From Kribbella sp. NBC_00382 (GTDB lineage: Bacteria > Actinomycetota > Actinomycetes > Propionibacteriales > Kribbellaceae): a stretch of 64,000 nt of DNA. The translations under genes were made by a program, and so were the position numbers. Location of the stretch: NCBI RefSeq assembly GCF_036067295.1, contig NZ_CP107954.1, forward strand, positions 7,998,001-8,062,000, written 5' to 3'. Of this stretch, positions 50,884 to 58,880 are shown one piece after another. The notes beneath the pieces were generated by a model. It had not been told where the DNA came from. It did not search any database and saw only the letters and a program-made list of their open reading frames with translations. Each line of letters begins with the position of its first letter. The stretch's first letter is position 1.

Positions 50884-52131
50884 TTATCCGTGCGAGCCGC
50901 TGCCCTGGGTGCAGGGCGTGGGGTTGGTCTCGGCCGCGCAGGGCGAGCCGGACGGGGTCTCGGTCGGGGTCGGCGTCTCTGTCGGGGTGGGCGTGGGGGT
51001 CGGAGTCGGGGTCGGCGTCGGAGTCGGCGTCGGGGTGTCCGTCGTCGGCGGCGGCGTCGGCTTGCCGGTCGGCGTGTGCGTCGGACGGCTCGTCGGGCGG
51101 CCGGTCGGCGTCGCGATCGGGTCCGGGATCGTCGGCGGCTTGTCGGTCGACGCCGGCACGCTCGGCTTCGTGGTCGGCGGTACGGGGGTGGTCGGGTCGT
51201 CCGGCACCTCCGGCACCTCGCGCGGGTCCACGTTGGTCTCCACGTTGCCGGTCGTCTTGGGCGTGGCCAGTTTGCCGGTGAGGTTCGGCACCAGGACCGC
51301 GCTCTTGCTGTAGACGCGCATCCAGCGCAGGACGGTGGCGACGAAGTCCTTGGAGTGCTGGTACCGCAGCAGCGAGGCGACCAGATCGCGCGGGCGCTTC
51401 AGGTCGTCGCCCTCGGAGCACAGGTAGACCGCGACGGTGGTGACGGCGTCGTACACGTTGTTCGGGTTGCGGAAGCCGTCGCCGTTGCCGTCAGCCCCGA
51501 ACTCGTTCCAGACGCCCGGCACGATCTGCATCGGGCCGACGGCGCGGTCCCAGACCAGGTCGGCGTCGTACCGGCCCTTGTCGGTGTCCTTGATCCGGCC
51601 GATGCCGCGCTTGCCGTTCAGCACCGGGCCGAGCAGCTTGCCACGGGTGGTGCCGGCCACGTCGACCCGGCCACCGGAGGCGTGGTCGGACTCGACCTTG
51701 CCGATCCCGGCCAGCAACGGCCAGGTGAGCCCACAGTTGGGGCGGACCACGGCGAGATTCGCGGTGGCGCGGCGGTAGGCGGGGAAGACCCCGCGGGGGA
51801 TGCCGTTCACGGCACCGGGTCGTCCCGGCCGGACCACGGACCGGCCGTCGGTGGCTCCCTGGACGGGCACGTCGGCCCGGGCAGGTTTGTCAGATCCGAT
51901 CCGGCCGTCCACTCCTGGACGCTGCGGGACGATCATGGTCAGTTCGTCGAATTCACCGCTGTTCAGTCCGGCCCCAGGCGAAGGGGCGACCGGGCTGTCC
52001 GCCGCGAGCTGGCCGGAGGCACCGGCTCCGCCCGAAGCGACTGTGACGATCGCCCCTACCAGCAGGGGGGCCGTGCACAGTGAAGCGATGATTATTTTGA
52101 CCCGACGGTTTCCACTACGGGTTAGGCGCAT
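50884..52131 (-). CDS. Lytic murein transglycosylase with Thr-Pro repeat tail
   Basis: A 415-residue exported protein. An N-terminal hydrophobic segment (VKIIIASLCTAPLLVGAIVTVASGG) is followed by an SLT_2 (MltB-like) domain of about 190 residues: GIGKVESDHASGG holds the catalytic Glu, GPMQIVPGVWNEFGADGNGDG is the family signature. A linker rich in Pro and Thr leads to a (TP)n tail (about residues 360-390) encoded by a hexanucleotide array. It degrades glycan to 1,6-anhydromuropeptides. A paralogue lies immediately upstream. ATG 52131 is used. Confidence 0.9.
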   Translation of the reverse strand: MRLTRSGNRRVKIIIASLCTAPLLVGAIVTVASGGAGASGQLAADSPVAPSPGAGLNSGEFDELTMIVPQRPGVDGRIGSDKPARADVPVQGATDGRSVVRPGRPGAVNGIPRGVFPAYRRATANLAVVRPNCGLTWPLLAGIGKVESDHASGGRVDVAGTTRGKLLGPVLNGKRGIGRIKDTDKGRYDADLVWDRAVGPMQIVPGVWNEFGADGNGDGFRNPNNVYDAVTTVAVYLCSEGDDLKRPRDLVASLLRYQHSKDFVATVLRWMRVYSKSAVLVPNLTGKLATPKTTGNVETNVDPREVPEVPDDPTTPVPPTTKPSVPASTDKPPTIPDPIATPTGRPTSRPTHTPTGKPTPPPTTDTPTPTPTPTPTPTPTPTPTETPTPTETPSGSPCAAETNPTPCTQGSGSHG

Positions 52132-52156
52132 AGTTCCCCCAACGACCCACGCGCCA

Positions 52157-52187
52157 GAAAGTTACCGAGAGTCGACGGAAAGTTACC
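52157..52187 (-). promoter_or_regulatory. Direct repeat GAAAGTTACC upstream of a transglycosylase gene
   Basis: Two identical 10-bp copies, 52157-52166 and 52178-52187, are exactly 21 bp (two helical turns) apart and lie 26-56 bp upstream of the gene at 50884-52131. On the coding strand they read GGTAACTTTC. An activator of cell-wall genes (MtrA binds GTAAC-type repeats) would fit, but this is inference. Confidence 0.4.
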
Positions 52188-52410
52188 TGAGCCGATAGCC
52201 CAGCGGTCCGAGATTTGCGCCGAACGGCTGACCGTCACGCTCAGCAGGGCCCTGTCAGACCCTACGGATCAGCCCCAGCGATGGGAAATCTTAACGGTTC
52301 ACGACCCGATTCCGGTCTCAGGGACCGGTCAGCGGGCCGTTTCGGGCCCCGGCCCGGCCTGCGAACTCAGGCCTCGGTCGCAGCCTCAGGCCGGGTGCAG
52401 CCTTGCGAGT

Positions 52411-53766
52411 TCAGGCCGGGGTGGAGGTCAGTGAGCTCGCCGGACTCGGTGAGCCCGTCTCCGACGGCGCCGGGGTCGGCGAGTCGCTGTCCTGCGGGGC
52501 CGGGGTGGTCGGCGGCACGGTGCAGGTCGGGTCCGGCGCTGGCGGCGCGGTCGGCGGCGGTGTCTCGTCCGGCTTGCACGGAGTCGGCGTCGGGGTGGGA
52601 GTCGGCGTCGGGGTCGGCGTGGGCGTGTCCGTCGGCGGCGTCGTCGGTTGAGTGGGCGGCGTCGTCGGCTTGGTCGGCGGCGACGTGGGCGAGGTCGGCG
52701 TCGTCGGCCTGGTCGGCTGAGTCGTCGGCCTGCTCGAAGTACCGCCGTTCGGGCCCTTCGTCGGCTGGGTCGTCTTGGTCGGGCTCGGGGTCGGCGTCAG
52801 CGTCGGGGTCTTGCTCGGCGTCGTGGCCGGGGTGGTCGGCGGCGTCGTCACCGGGGTGTTCGGCGGCGGGGTCGGGTCGTTCTGCACGTTCCCGTTGTCG
52901 TCCGGCGGGGCGATCGGGTCGGTGCTGTCCGGGATGGTCACGGGGGTCGCGCTGTAGGTCTGCATCCAGCGGAGCACGGTGGACACGTAGTCCATCGAGT
53001 GGTTGTAGCGCAGTACCGCCTGGACCAGGCCCTCCGGGTCCTTCAGGTTCGCGCCGCCGGCGCAGAGGTAGTCACCAGCCGCACGGGCCGCGTCGAAGAT
53101 GTTGTGCGGGTCCTTGACGCCGTCGCCGTTGCCGTCCGCGCCGAAGGACTTCCAGGTCCCCGGGATGAACTGCATCGGGCCGACTGCGCGGTCCCACTTG
53201 GTGTCACCGTCGTAGACGCCCTGGTCGGTATCGGCGATCGCCGACATCCCCGGGCCGCCGTCGAGCACCGGGCCGAGGATCTTGCCGCGGGTGAGACCGT
53301 TCGCGTCGACCCGGCCACCGCTCGCGTGAGCGGACTCGACCTTGCCGATGCCGGCCAGCAGCGGCCAGGTGATCCCGCAGTTGGGCTGCGCCACGGCCAG
53401 GTCGTTCGCTGCCTTCTGGTACGCCGCCAGCACGGTGCCCGGGATGCCCGATACGTCGCCCGTGACGCCGGTGGTCGGCTGCTGCGGGCTGTCCACTGCT
53501 CCGGTGACCGGAACCTCGATCTGGGACCGCTGCTCGGTCGGGATGCTGCCGTCGACGCCCGGGCCGGATGGCAAGGTACCGGCCAGCTCGTCGAAGACGG
53601 TGTCCTGGCGCGGCTGACTCAGCGCCTGGGCGTCGACGATGAACGTGTTCGAAGTGACTCCACCGGCCACGAACACGACGACCAAGGCGGTCGGCGGCGC
53701 AATACAGACCCAGACGGCGGTCAACTTACCCCGCCACGTGTCCAGGTTCTTGAACTGCTGCCTCAT
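52411..53766 (-). CDS. Lytic murein transglycosylase paralogue with Thr-Pro repeat tail
   Basis: A 451-residue exported protein closely related to the one downstream. A single N-terminal membrane helix (WVCIAPPTALVVVFVAGGV) is followed by the SLT_2 domain with GIGKVESAHASGG (catalytic Glu) and GPMQFIPGTWKSFGADGNGDG. The C-terminal 150 residues are Pro/Thr-rich, with TPTPTPTP repeats and several degenerate copies of a TKPTTPPT unit, and probably span the cell wall. The pair probably arose by tandem duplication. 279 bp separate them. Confidence 0.9.
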   Translation of the reverse strand: MRQQFKNLDTWRGKLTAVWVCIAPPTALVVVFVAGGVTSNTFIVDAQALSQPRQDTVFDELAGTLPSGPGVDGSIPTEQRSQIEVPVTGAVDSPQQPTTGVTGDVSGIPGTVLAAYQKAANDLAVAQPNCGITWPLLAGIGKVESAHASGGRVDANGLTRGKILGPVLDGGPGMSAIADTDQGVYDGDTKWDRAVGPMQFIPGTWKSFGADGNGDGVKDPHNIFDAARAAGDYLCAGGANLKDPEGLVQAVLRYNHSMDYVSTVLRWMQTYSATPVTIPDSTDPIAPPDDNGNVQNDPTPPPNTPVTTPPTTPATTPSKTPTLTPTPSPTKTTQPTKGPNGGTSSRPTTQPTRPTTPTSPTSPPTKPTTPPTQPTTPPTDTPTPTPTPTPTPTPTPCKPDETPPPTAPPAPDPTCTVPPTTPAPQDSDSPTPAPSETGSPSPASSLTSTPA

Positions 53767-53959
53767 CCGAACCGTCCCTCACGACGTAGTCCGCAGTACA
53801 TCAGTGCTTCGGGCGTAGTGATGATCTTAGCGGTCGGTGGGGCCTGGGCAACCGGGGACGATCGGGCCCGTGTTGCTGGCCGATCGGAGACTTGCGCTCT
53901 GTAACCGATCGTGCGGGCGGAGCGGGCGGCTACCTGGCGTGGCGGTCGCCCGCTCCCGG

Positions 53960-55519
53960 TCAGTTCCCGCCCAGCATCTTCTTCAGGTCGTCGGGCAGCT
54001 CGAAGTTCCCGTCCTTACCGCCTCCGCCGAAGGCCGCCGGGAGCTGACCGGCCGCAGGTGCGGCGGGCTCGCTCGGGCCCTGGTTGGCGCGCTTGGCCGG
54101 GTTGCCCGAACCGCGCTTGGGCTTGCCCTTCTTGGCCTGCTGCTTGGCCTTCTTCCCACCGCCGGCACCACCCATGCCAGGCATCCCGGGCATACCGGGC
54201 ATTCCCTTGCCGGACGCCATCGCGGACATCATCTTGCGGGCCTCGAAGAACCGCTCGACCAGGCCGCTGACGGTGGCCACCTCGGTGCCCGAGCCGTTCG
54301 CGATCCGGAGCCGGCGGGACCCGTTGATGATGTTCGGGTCGGTCCGCTCGGCCGGGGTCATCGAGTGGATGACCGCCTCGATCCGGTCGATCTCGCGCTC
54401 GTCGAAGTTCTCCAACTGGTCCTTGAACTGGGCCGCGCCGGGCAGCATGCCGAAGATCTTGGTCAGCGGGCCCATCTTGCGCACCGACTGCATCTGGGCG
54501 AGGAAGTCGTCCAGGGTGAAGTCCTTGCCGCCCTTCTTCTGCAGCTTGGCGGCGGTCTTGGCCGCCTCCTCGGCGTCGAACGACTTCTCCGCCTGCTCGA
54601 TCAGGCTCATCACGTCGCCCATGCCGAGGATGCGGGACGCCATCCGGTCGGGGTGGAAGACGTCGAAGTCCTCGAGCTTCTCGCCGTTGCTGGCGAACAT
54701 CACCTGGCGGCCGGTGACCTGCGCGATCGACAGCGCGGCACCACCACGGGCGTCACCGTCGAGCTTGGACAGCACCACGCCGTCGAAGCCGACGCCGTCG
54801 AGGAAGGCCTGCGCGGTGGTGACCGCGTCCTGGCCGATCATCGCGTCGACGACGAACAGGATCTCGTCCGGGGTGACCGCGTCGCGGATGTCCGCGGCCT
54901 GCTTCATCAGCTCCTCGTCGACACCCAGCCGGCCGGCCGTGTCGACGATGACGACGCTGTACTGCTTGCTCTTGGCCTCGGCCATCGCCTGCCGGGCGAC
55001 GTCGACCGGGTCACCGACACCGTTCCCCGGCTCGGGCGCGAACACCGGTACGCCCGCCCGGTCGCCGACCACCTGGAGCTGGGTCACCGCGTTCGGGCGC
55101 TGGAGGTCGGCCGCGACCAGCATCGGGGTCTGGTGCTTGGTCTCCTTCAGCCACTTCGCCAGCTTGCCGGCCAGCGTCGTCTTACCGGCGCCCTGCAGAC
55201 CCGCGAGCATGATCACCGTCGGCGGCCGCTTGGCCATCCGCAGCTCACGCGTCTGGCCACCGAGGATCGTGACGAGCTCCTCGTTCACGATCTTGATCAC
55301 CTGCTGCGCCGGGTTCAGCCCGCCGCGCACGTCGGCGCCGCTGGCCCGCTCCTTGACCGCCGCGATGAAGTCCTTCACCACCGGCAGCGCGACATCGGCC
55401 TCCAGCAACGCGATCCGGATCTCCCGGGCGGTCGCGTCGATGTCGGCGTCGGTCAGCTTGCCCTTGCCGCGCAGATTCTTGAAGGCGGCGGACAGGCGAT
55501 CAGAAAGCGTGTCGAACAC
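53960..55519 (-). CDS. ffh: Signal recognition particle protein Ffh
   Basis: A 519-residue SRP54-type GTPase that binds signal sequences and 4.5S RNA. N-domain MFDTLSDRLSAAFKNLRGKGKLT, G-domain with GLQGAGKTTLAGKLA (P-loop), DTAGRLGVDEELM (G3) and SKLDGDARGGAAL, then the M-domain with GSRRLRIANGSG and the Met-rich MMSAMASGKGMPGMPGMPGM. The C-terminal tail is longer than in E. coli by about 50 residues of Ala/Pro/Gly/Lys. The start is GTG or ATG 55519. Confidence 0.97.
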   Translation of the reverse strand: MFDTLSDRLSAAFKNLRGKGKLTDADIDATAREIRIALLEADVALPVVKDFIAAVKERASGADVRGGLNPAQQVIKIVNEELVTILGGQTRELRMAKRPPTVIMLAGLQGAGKTTLAGKLAKWLKETKHQTPMLVAADLQRPNAVTQLQVVGDRAGVPVFAPEPGNGVGDPVDVARQAMAEAKSKQYSVVIVDTAGRLGVDEELMKQAADIRDAVTPDEILFVVDAMIGQDAVTTAQAFLDGVGFDGVVLSKLDGDARGGAALSIAQVTGRQVMFASNGEKLEDFDVFHPDRMASRILGMGDVMSLIEQAEKSFDAEEAAKTAAKLQKKGGKDFTLDDFLAQMQSVRKMGPLTKIFGMLPGAAQFKDQLENFDEREIDRIEAVIHSMTPAERTDPNIINGSRRLRIANGSGTEVATVSGLVERFFEARKMMSAMASGKGMPGMPGMPGMGGAGGGKKAKQQAKKGKPKRGSGNPAKRANQGPSEPAAPAAGQLPAAFGGGGKDGNFELPDDLKKMLGGN

Positions 55520-55705
55520 GAGAACACAGTCCGTTTCTTCCGGTGGAGCAGAACGTCACCAGTACCCCTCAGGCAACTCCCCGAGTCTACCGGCCCCGGT
55601 AGTACCTCCGCCGTCCCGGCATCCTGTGGATAACAAACGGCGCCGATCGACGGCGGTCGCTAGCCTCTCAGGACACACGAGTTGGACCAGCAGGGGTGAC
55701 CGACG

Positions 55706-56365
55706 ATGCTCGGCGACGAGTTCAGCCTGCACTACGTGATGGCGTTCCAAGCGCTACAAGTCACGGTGATGACCGAACTGCTGCAGGTCCAACGCGAACT
55801 GCTGGACCTGGCAGACACCCTGTCGGATGAGACAGATCGGTCATATGCCCTCGAACGAGTACATCAGCTGGCCGAGGATTTCGGACTGAAACGGATGAGC
55901 CTGGAGCGGCGCGAGGCCGAAATCGTGCTGTACTCCATGGACCATCGTGCTGGAACCAAGGCTGAACGACTGGCCACGATTGCTTCCACGCGTCAGAAGA
56001 TCTGGGAAATCGCCGACCGGGCCGGCGATGACGCACACGCGATCCGCTATATGACTCGCACCCTCGATGGACTGGAAACGACATCGAGTTCAGCAGCAGC
56101 TCCCCCTGGAACGACGACTACGACCCACGAGACGTCTACAACCCGCCGCTGCGCCCTGTGGATAACTCCAACCACTCCTCAGAGCCCGCCGATATCGTGT
56201 CCCCCATGCCACTGGACATCGCCGCGTTCAATTCGGCGTTCTCGCGTGCCCGGGACAAGATCAGGACGGAGCCGGAGACGGACATCGCCGCGCAGCAGGC
56301 TGCACTTCGCCTGCTGGTGCCAGATGACGCGTCCGAGCACGATCGCTCGTGGACCAAGATCCTGA
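55706..56365 (+). CDS. Helical protein of unknown function, probably frameshifted into the next frame
   Basis: From ATG 55706 (AGGGGTG upstream) the first 124 residues look genuine: MLGDEFSLHYVMAFQALQ onward, almost all helical, ending TRQKIWEIADRAG ... IRYMTRTLDGLE. After position 56077 the frame turns into Ser/Thr/Arg-rich sequence that looks out of phase, while the -1 frame continues smoothly as NDIEFSSSSPWNDDYDPRDV and joins the next gene. One extra A in GGAAACG would restore a single protein of about 313 residues. I do not recognise the family. The conserved end resembles the next protein, so this is a tandem duplication. Confidence 0.6.
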   Translation: MLGDEFSLHYVMAFQALQVTVMTELLQVQRELLDLADTLSDETDRSYALERVHQLAEDFGLKRMSLERREAEIVLYSMDHRAGTKAERLATIASTRQKIWEIADRAGDDAHAIRYMTRTLDGLETTSSSAAAPPGTTTTTHETSTTRRCALWITPTTPQSPPISCPPCHWTSPRSIRRSRVPGTRSGRSRRRTSPRSRLHFACWCQMTRPSTIARGPRS

Positions 56366-56646
56366 TCGACCGACTGGCCGAGCCGCCTGACCCAGAGCCG
56401 GAGTGGAGTGCTCTTTACCACGAAGCCGGACAGGTTCACGCGGATGCCTATCGCTTCGGTGCTCCGGTGGAGGAACAGATCGCGGCGCTGGAGGAAGCCC
56501 GCCGCAAGATCTTCGAGATCGCCGACCGGGCGGTACCGGAGGAGGCACCTCATATCCGCGCGATGACGCGGTCGCTGGAGCACATCGAGCGAGAGTTGCG
56601 CGAGCCCAGTTGGCCCGTGCAGCCCACGCCCGATCAGACGGAGTAG
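56158..56646 (+). CDS. Helical protein of unknown function, paralogous to the upstream one
   Basis: A reading frame of up to 162 residues with GTG 56158 or ATG 56206 as possible starts; neither has a ribosome-binding site, which supports it being the second half of the frameshifted upstream gene. Its end, ARRKIFEIADRAVPEEAPHIRAMTRSLEHIE, matches TRQKIWEIADRAG...IRYMTRTLDGLE of the upstream protein. Predicted helical with many acidic residues. It ends 3 bp before the HEXXH protein, so the two are one operon. Function unknown. Confidence 0.6.
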   Translation: MDNSNHSSEPADIVSPMPLDIAAFNSAFSRARDKIRTEPETDIAAQQAALRLLVPDDASEHDRSWTKILIDRLAEPPDPEPEWSALYHEAGQVHADAYRFGAPVEEQIAALEEARRKIFEIADRAVPEEAPHIRAMTRSLEHIERELREPSWPVQPTPDQTE

Positions 56647-56649
56647 CCG

Positions 56650-57786
56650 ATGGCGGATGTCGGCGACCTGGTAGCGCGAGACTCCGCCGTCTACCAGGAA
56701 TTCGCGCGGCTGTATCAGCTGGCGCGGGATCTGCGGCCCACCGGCACCGATCGCTGGAGCGGCAACCTCTATGCGACGCCAGGTGGAAGCTGGGGCGGCT
56801 ACAACCCCAGCACTGGCGACATTCGCTTGTCCGGTCCGCTCGTACTTCGCCATCTCGTCGACCCGTCCTCGACCGCACAGGAGCGTGCCGAGGCGATCGC
56901 GACCGTGCTGCATGAGGCAACTCACGCTGGGATGGCCGTGGACGCGCCGAACGAACCGAACGCGGTACGGACCGAGCACTCGATCGGCGCCATCGAGGGA
57001 TTCGCCGAGCTCCGGACGATGAGCGATTTCGACCTGTACGCCGCCCAGGCGGGGTACCCGGAGCTGAAGCTACGCAAGCCCCAGTACCCCGGCGCCTTCG
57101 CCGCGATGGACAGCCTCGCCGAGCAGGCTTCCGGACCGGCGAAGGATCGTGACGCCTTCATCGCTGAGGGCACTCGCGGGCCGGGAGTCATGCATTTCGA
57201 TCAGTTGGCTGATGGAGTGGTGCGTAACCGGTTGGCCGAGGTCGTTCCCTTTCATGAAGAGCATCGGCGCGCGGTACGGGCGGCGTTGATCGGGGCGATG
57301 TTGCATCGAGGATGGCCGGTGCTCAAGCACATGCCGGCCGAGACCGGGGTGACCATCGCTGGGGAGATTCGGCAGAAGCTGAATTCGAAGGTTGATGAGA
57401 TTCGGCGGCATTACCGCGCATCGCCTGGGGAGGTGTTTCCGGTGGATGCTCCTAATGCGCAGGTGGGGCGGGAGAGGGTGCTTGATCGGGCGAAGGGTGG
57501 GGCGGGTCCGCGGAGGCAGGTGGATGGGGCTGGTCGCGCAGGATCTGCCAAGACCGGGCCGGGGAACACGGGACCGAGGAATACGGGGCCGGGAAATACG
57601 GGGCCGGGGAACGCCGTGGCTGGGAAGGGAGATCCGGGTGTGGGGCATCCGAGTCTGCGGTTTTTGAGTGGGCAGGCTGGGGCGGCGGGGGCTGTTCGGG
57701 GGCGGCCGGTGTTGGGGGATGGGGCTCGGGGGCGTGGGACTGGTGGCGGGCCTGGGCAGGGGCGGGGTGAGCCGGAGCGGGGGTAG
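56650..57786 (+). CDS. HEXXH zincin-like protein with Gly/Pro-rich tail
   Basis: A 378-residue protein. Residues 88-92 are HEATH inside AIATVLHEATHAGMAVD, matching the zinc-binding HEXXH helix, and glutamates follow in IEGFAELRT (117 and 120), a gluzincin-like third ligand. Before it, YNPSTGDIRLSGPLVLRHLV could be a strand near the active site. No signal peptide or membrane segment. From about residue 280 the sequence becomes a low-complexity tail with repeats of NTGPGN and later Gly/Arg runs. ATG 56650 has GGAG upstream. Family not recognised; it resembles minimal zincins found in toxins and in DNA-protein crosslink repair. Substrate and link to the upstream helical protein unknown. Confidence 0.7.
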   Translation: MADVGDLVARDSAVYQEFARLYQLARDLRPTGTDRWSGNLYATPGGSWGGYNPSTGDIRLSGPLVLRHLVDPSSTAQERAEAIATVLHEATHAGMAVDAPNEPNAVRTEHSIGAIEGFAELRTMSDFDLYAAQAGYPELKLRKPQYPGAFAAMDSLAEQASGPAKDRDAFIAEGTRGPGVMHFDQLADGVVRNRLAEVVPFHEEHRRAVRAALIGAMLHRGWPVLKHMPAETGVTIAGEIRQKLNSKVDEIRRHYRASPGEVFPVDAPNAQVGRERVLDRAKGGAGPRRQVDGAGRAGSAKTGPGNTGPRNTGPGNTGPGNAVAGKGDPGVGHPSLRFLSGQAGAAGAVRGRPVLGDGARGRGTGGGPGQGRGEPERG

Positions 57787-57833
57787 GGTCTCTGCTAACC
57801 GGAAGATTTGGGTTAGTGGTTAGGGAGGGTGTT

Positions 57834-58727
57834 GTGGGGCGGGACAGGGTTGTGGTGGATGGGCCTTCTAATTTGGGGTTGCGGCCGCCGGTTTCGGGGG
57901 CGGTGCCGGGGTGTTACAAGTTGGCGGGGGCAGTTCGGGATCAGGGGTTTTTGGGGCGGATCGGGGCGGGGGACGCGGGGGTTGTGACGCCGCCTCGGTA
58001 TGACCGGGGGGATTGGCAGCCTGGGGATGGGGTGTTCAACGCGGCGGCGATGGCGGGCTACACGGTCAAGTTGGCTGATCGGGTTGGTGCGTTGGTTGAT
58101 GAGGGCAAGTTCGTGGTGTTGCTTGGTGGGGAGTGCAGCAACCTGCTCGGGCCGACGCTCGCGTTGCGGCGGCGGGGGCGGTACGGGGTGGTTTATCTGG
58201 ACGGGCATTCGGATTTCCGTACCGTCGACAACGACGCGTATGTCGGGGCCGCCGGGGGCGAGGCGCTCGCGTTGGTGACCGGGCGCGGGCAGGACGATCT
58301 CACCGATCTCGAGAACCTCAAGCCATACGTGCGCGACACCGACGCCGTGATGCTCGGCTATCGCGAGGACGAGGCCTACCTGGACAGCCTCAGAGCAGCG
58401 GGCATCCCGGACTGGTCGGCTCGCACGATCATCGACAACCCGTCAGCCGCGGCGATCGGCGTGCTCAAGCATCTCGAGCGCGATGACCTGGACGGCTTCT
58501 GGGTTCACCTCGACGTCGACATCCTCGACGCGGAGGTGATGCCAGCCGTCGACAGTCCGGACCCAGGTGGGCTGCAGCACGAACACCTGCGCCAGCTCCT
58601 CAGGCCGATCCTCGCCTCGCCGAAATGCGTCGGCTTCGACATCGGCATCTTCGACCCGGACCTGGACCCCGACGGCCGCTACTCCGCGGAGCTCACCGAC
58701 ACCCTGGTCGCAGTACTGACGGACTAG
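57834..58727 (+). CDS. Arginase/agmatinase-family ureohydrolase
   Basis: A 297-residue ureohydrolase with a binuclear manganese site: LLGGECSNLLGP, YLDGHSDFRT and HLDVDILDAEVMPAVDSPDPGG carry the metal ligands, although the second motif is DGHSDF rather than the usual DAHxD. Arginase, agmatinase, formimidoylglutamase and guanidino hydrolases share this fold, so the substrate is open. I use GTG 57834 because GGGAGG lies 5 bp upstream; an earlier GTG at 57816 is in frame. The coding strand is very G-rich over the first 300 bp. It converges with DUF2332 over a hairpin repeat. Confidence 0.85.
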   Translation: MGRDRVVVDGPSNLGLRPPVSGAVPGCYKLAGAVRDQGFLGRIGAGDAGVVTPPRYDRGDWQPGDGVFNAAAMAGYTVKLADRVGALVDEGKFVVLLGGECSNLLGPTLALRRRGRYGVVYLDGHSDFRTVDNDAYVGAAGGEALALVTGRGQDDLTDLENLKPYVRDTDAVMLGYREDEAYLDSLRAAGIPDWSARTIIDNPSAAAIGVLKHLERDDLDGFWVHLDVDILDAEVMPAVDSPDPGGLQHEHLRQLLRPILASPKCVGFDIGIFDPDLDPDGRYSAELTDTLVAVLTD

Positions 58728-58772
58728 AAGGCCCGCCATCCACGGAAGAACTCAGAACCTCCAACACCCTCC

Positions 58773-58830
58773 GGTGACCTTGAACACGAAATAACGTGTC
58801 CGAGGTCGCCACGAGGTGTTCAAGGTCGCC
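58773..58830. repeat. Nested hairpin repeat, copy 2 (bidirectional terminator candidate)
   Basis: GGTGACCTTGAACA (58773-58786) and TGTTCAAGGTCGCC (58817-58830) are inverted copies with one mismatch, and an inner CGTGTCCGAGGTCGCC can also pair with the left arm. It is a shorter relative of the element at 27785-27870 and, like it, lies between convergent genes. Confidence 0.75.
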
Positions 58831-58880
58831 ACAACTCCCTCCCTCGGTACGGGGTGGCATGGCGGTGGTGAGTCGGAGGC

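Noticed and set aside
50960..51060. CRISPR-like array
   Set aside because: The repetition is a continuous hexanucleotide array coding for Thr-Pro within a secreted protein, with no spacers.
56070..56080. Programmed -1 frameshifting
   Set aside because: GGAAACG does not form a proper slippery heptamer in the zero frame and no downstream pseudoknot is evident. A simple one-base change is more economical.
56078..56365. C-terminal part of the first helical ORF beyond residue 124
   Set aside because: Its composition is out-of-phase noise, and the real coding frame there belongs to the following ORF.
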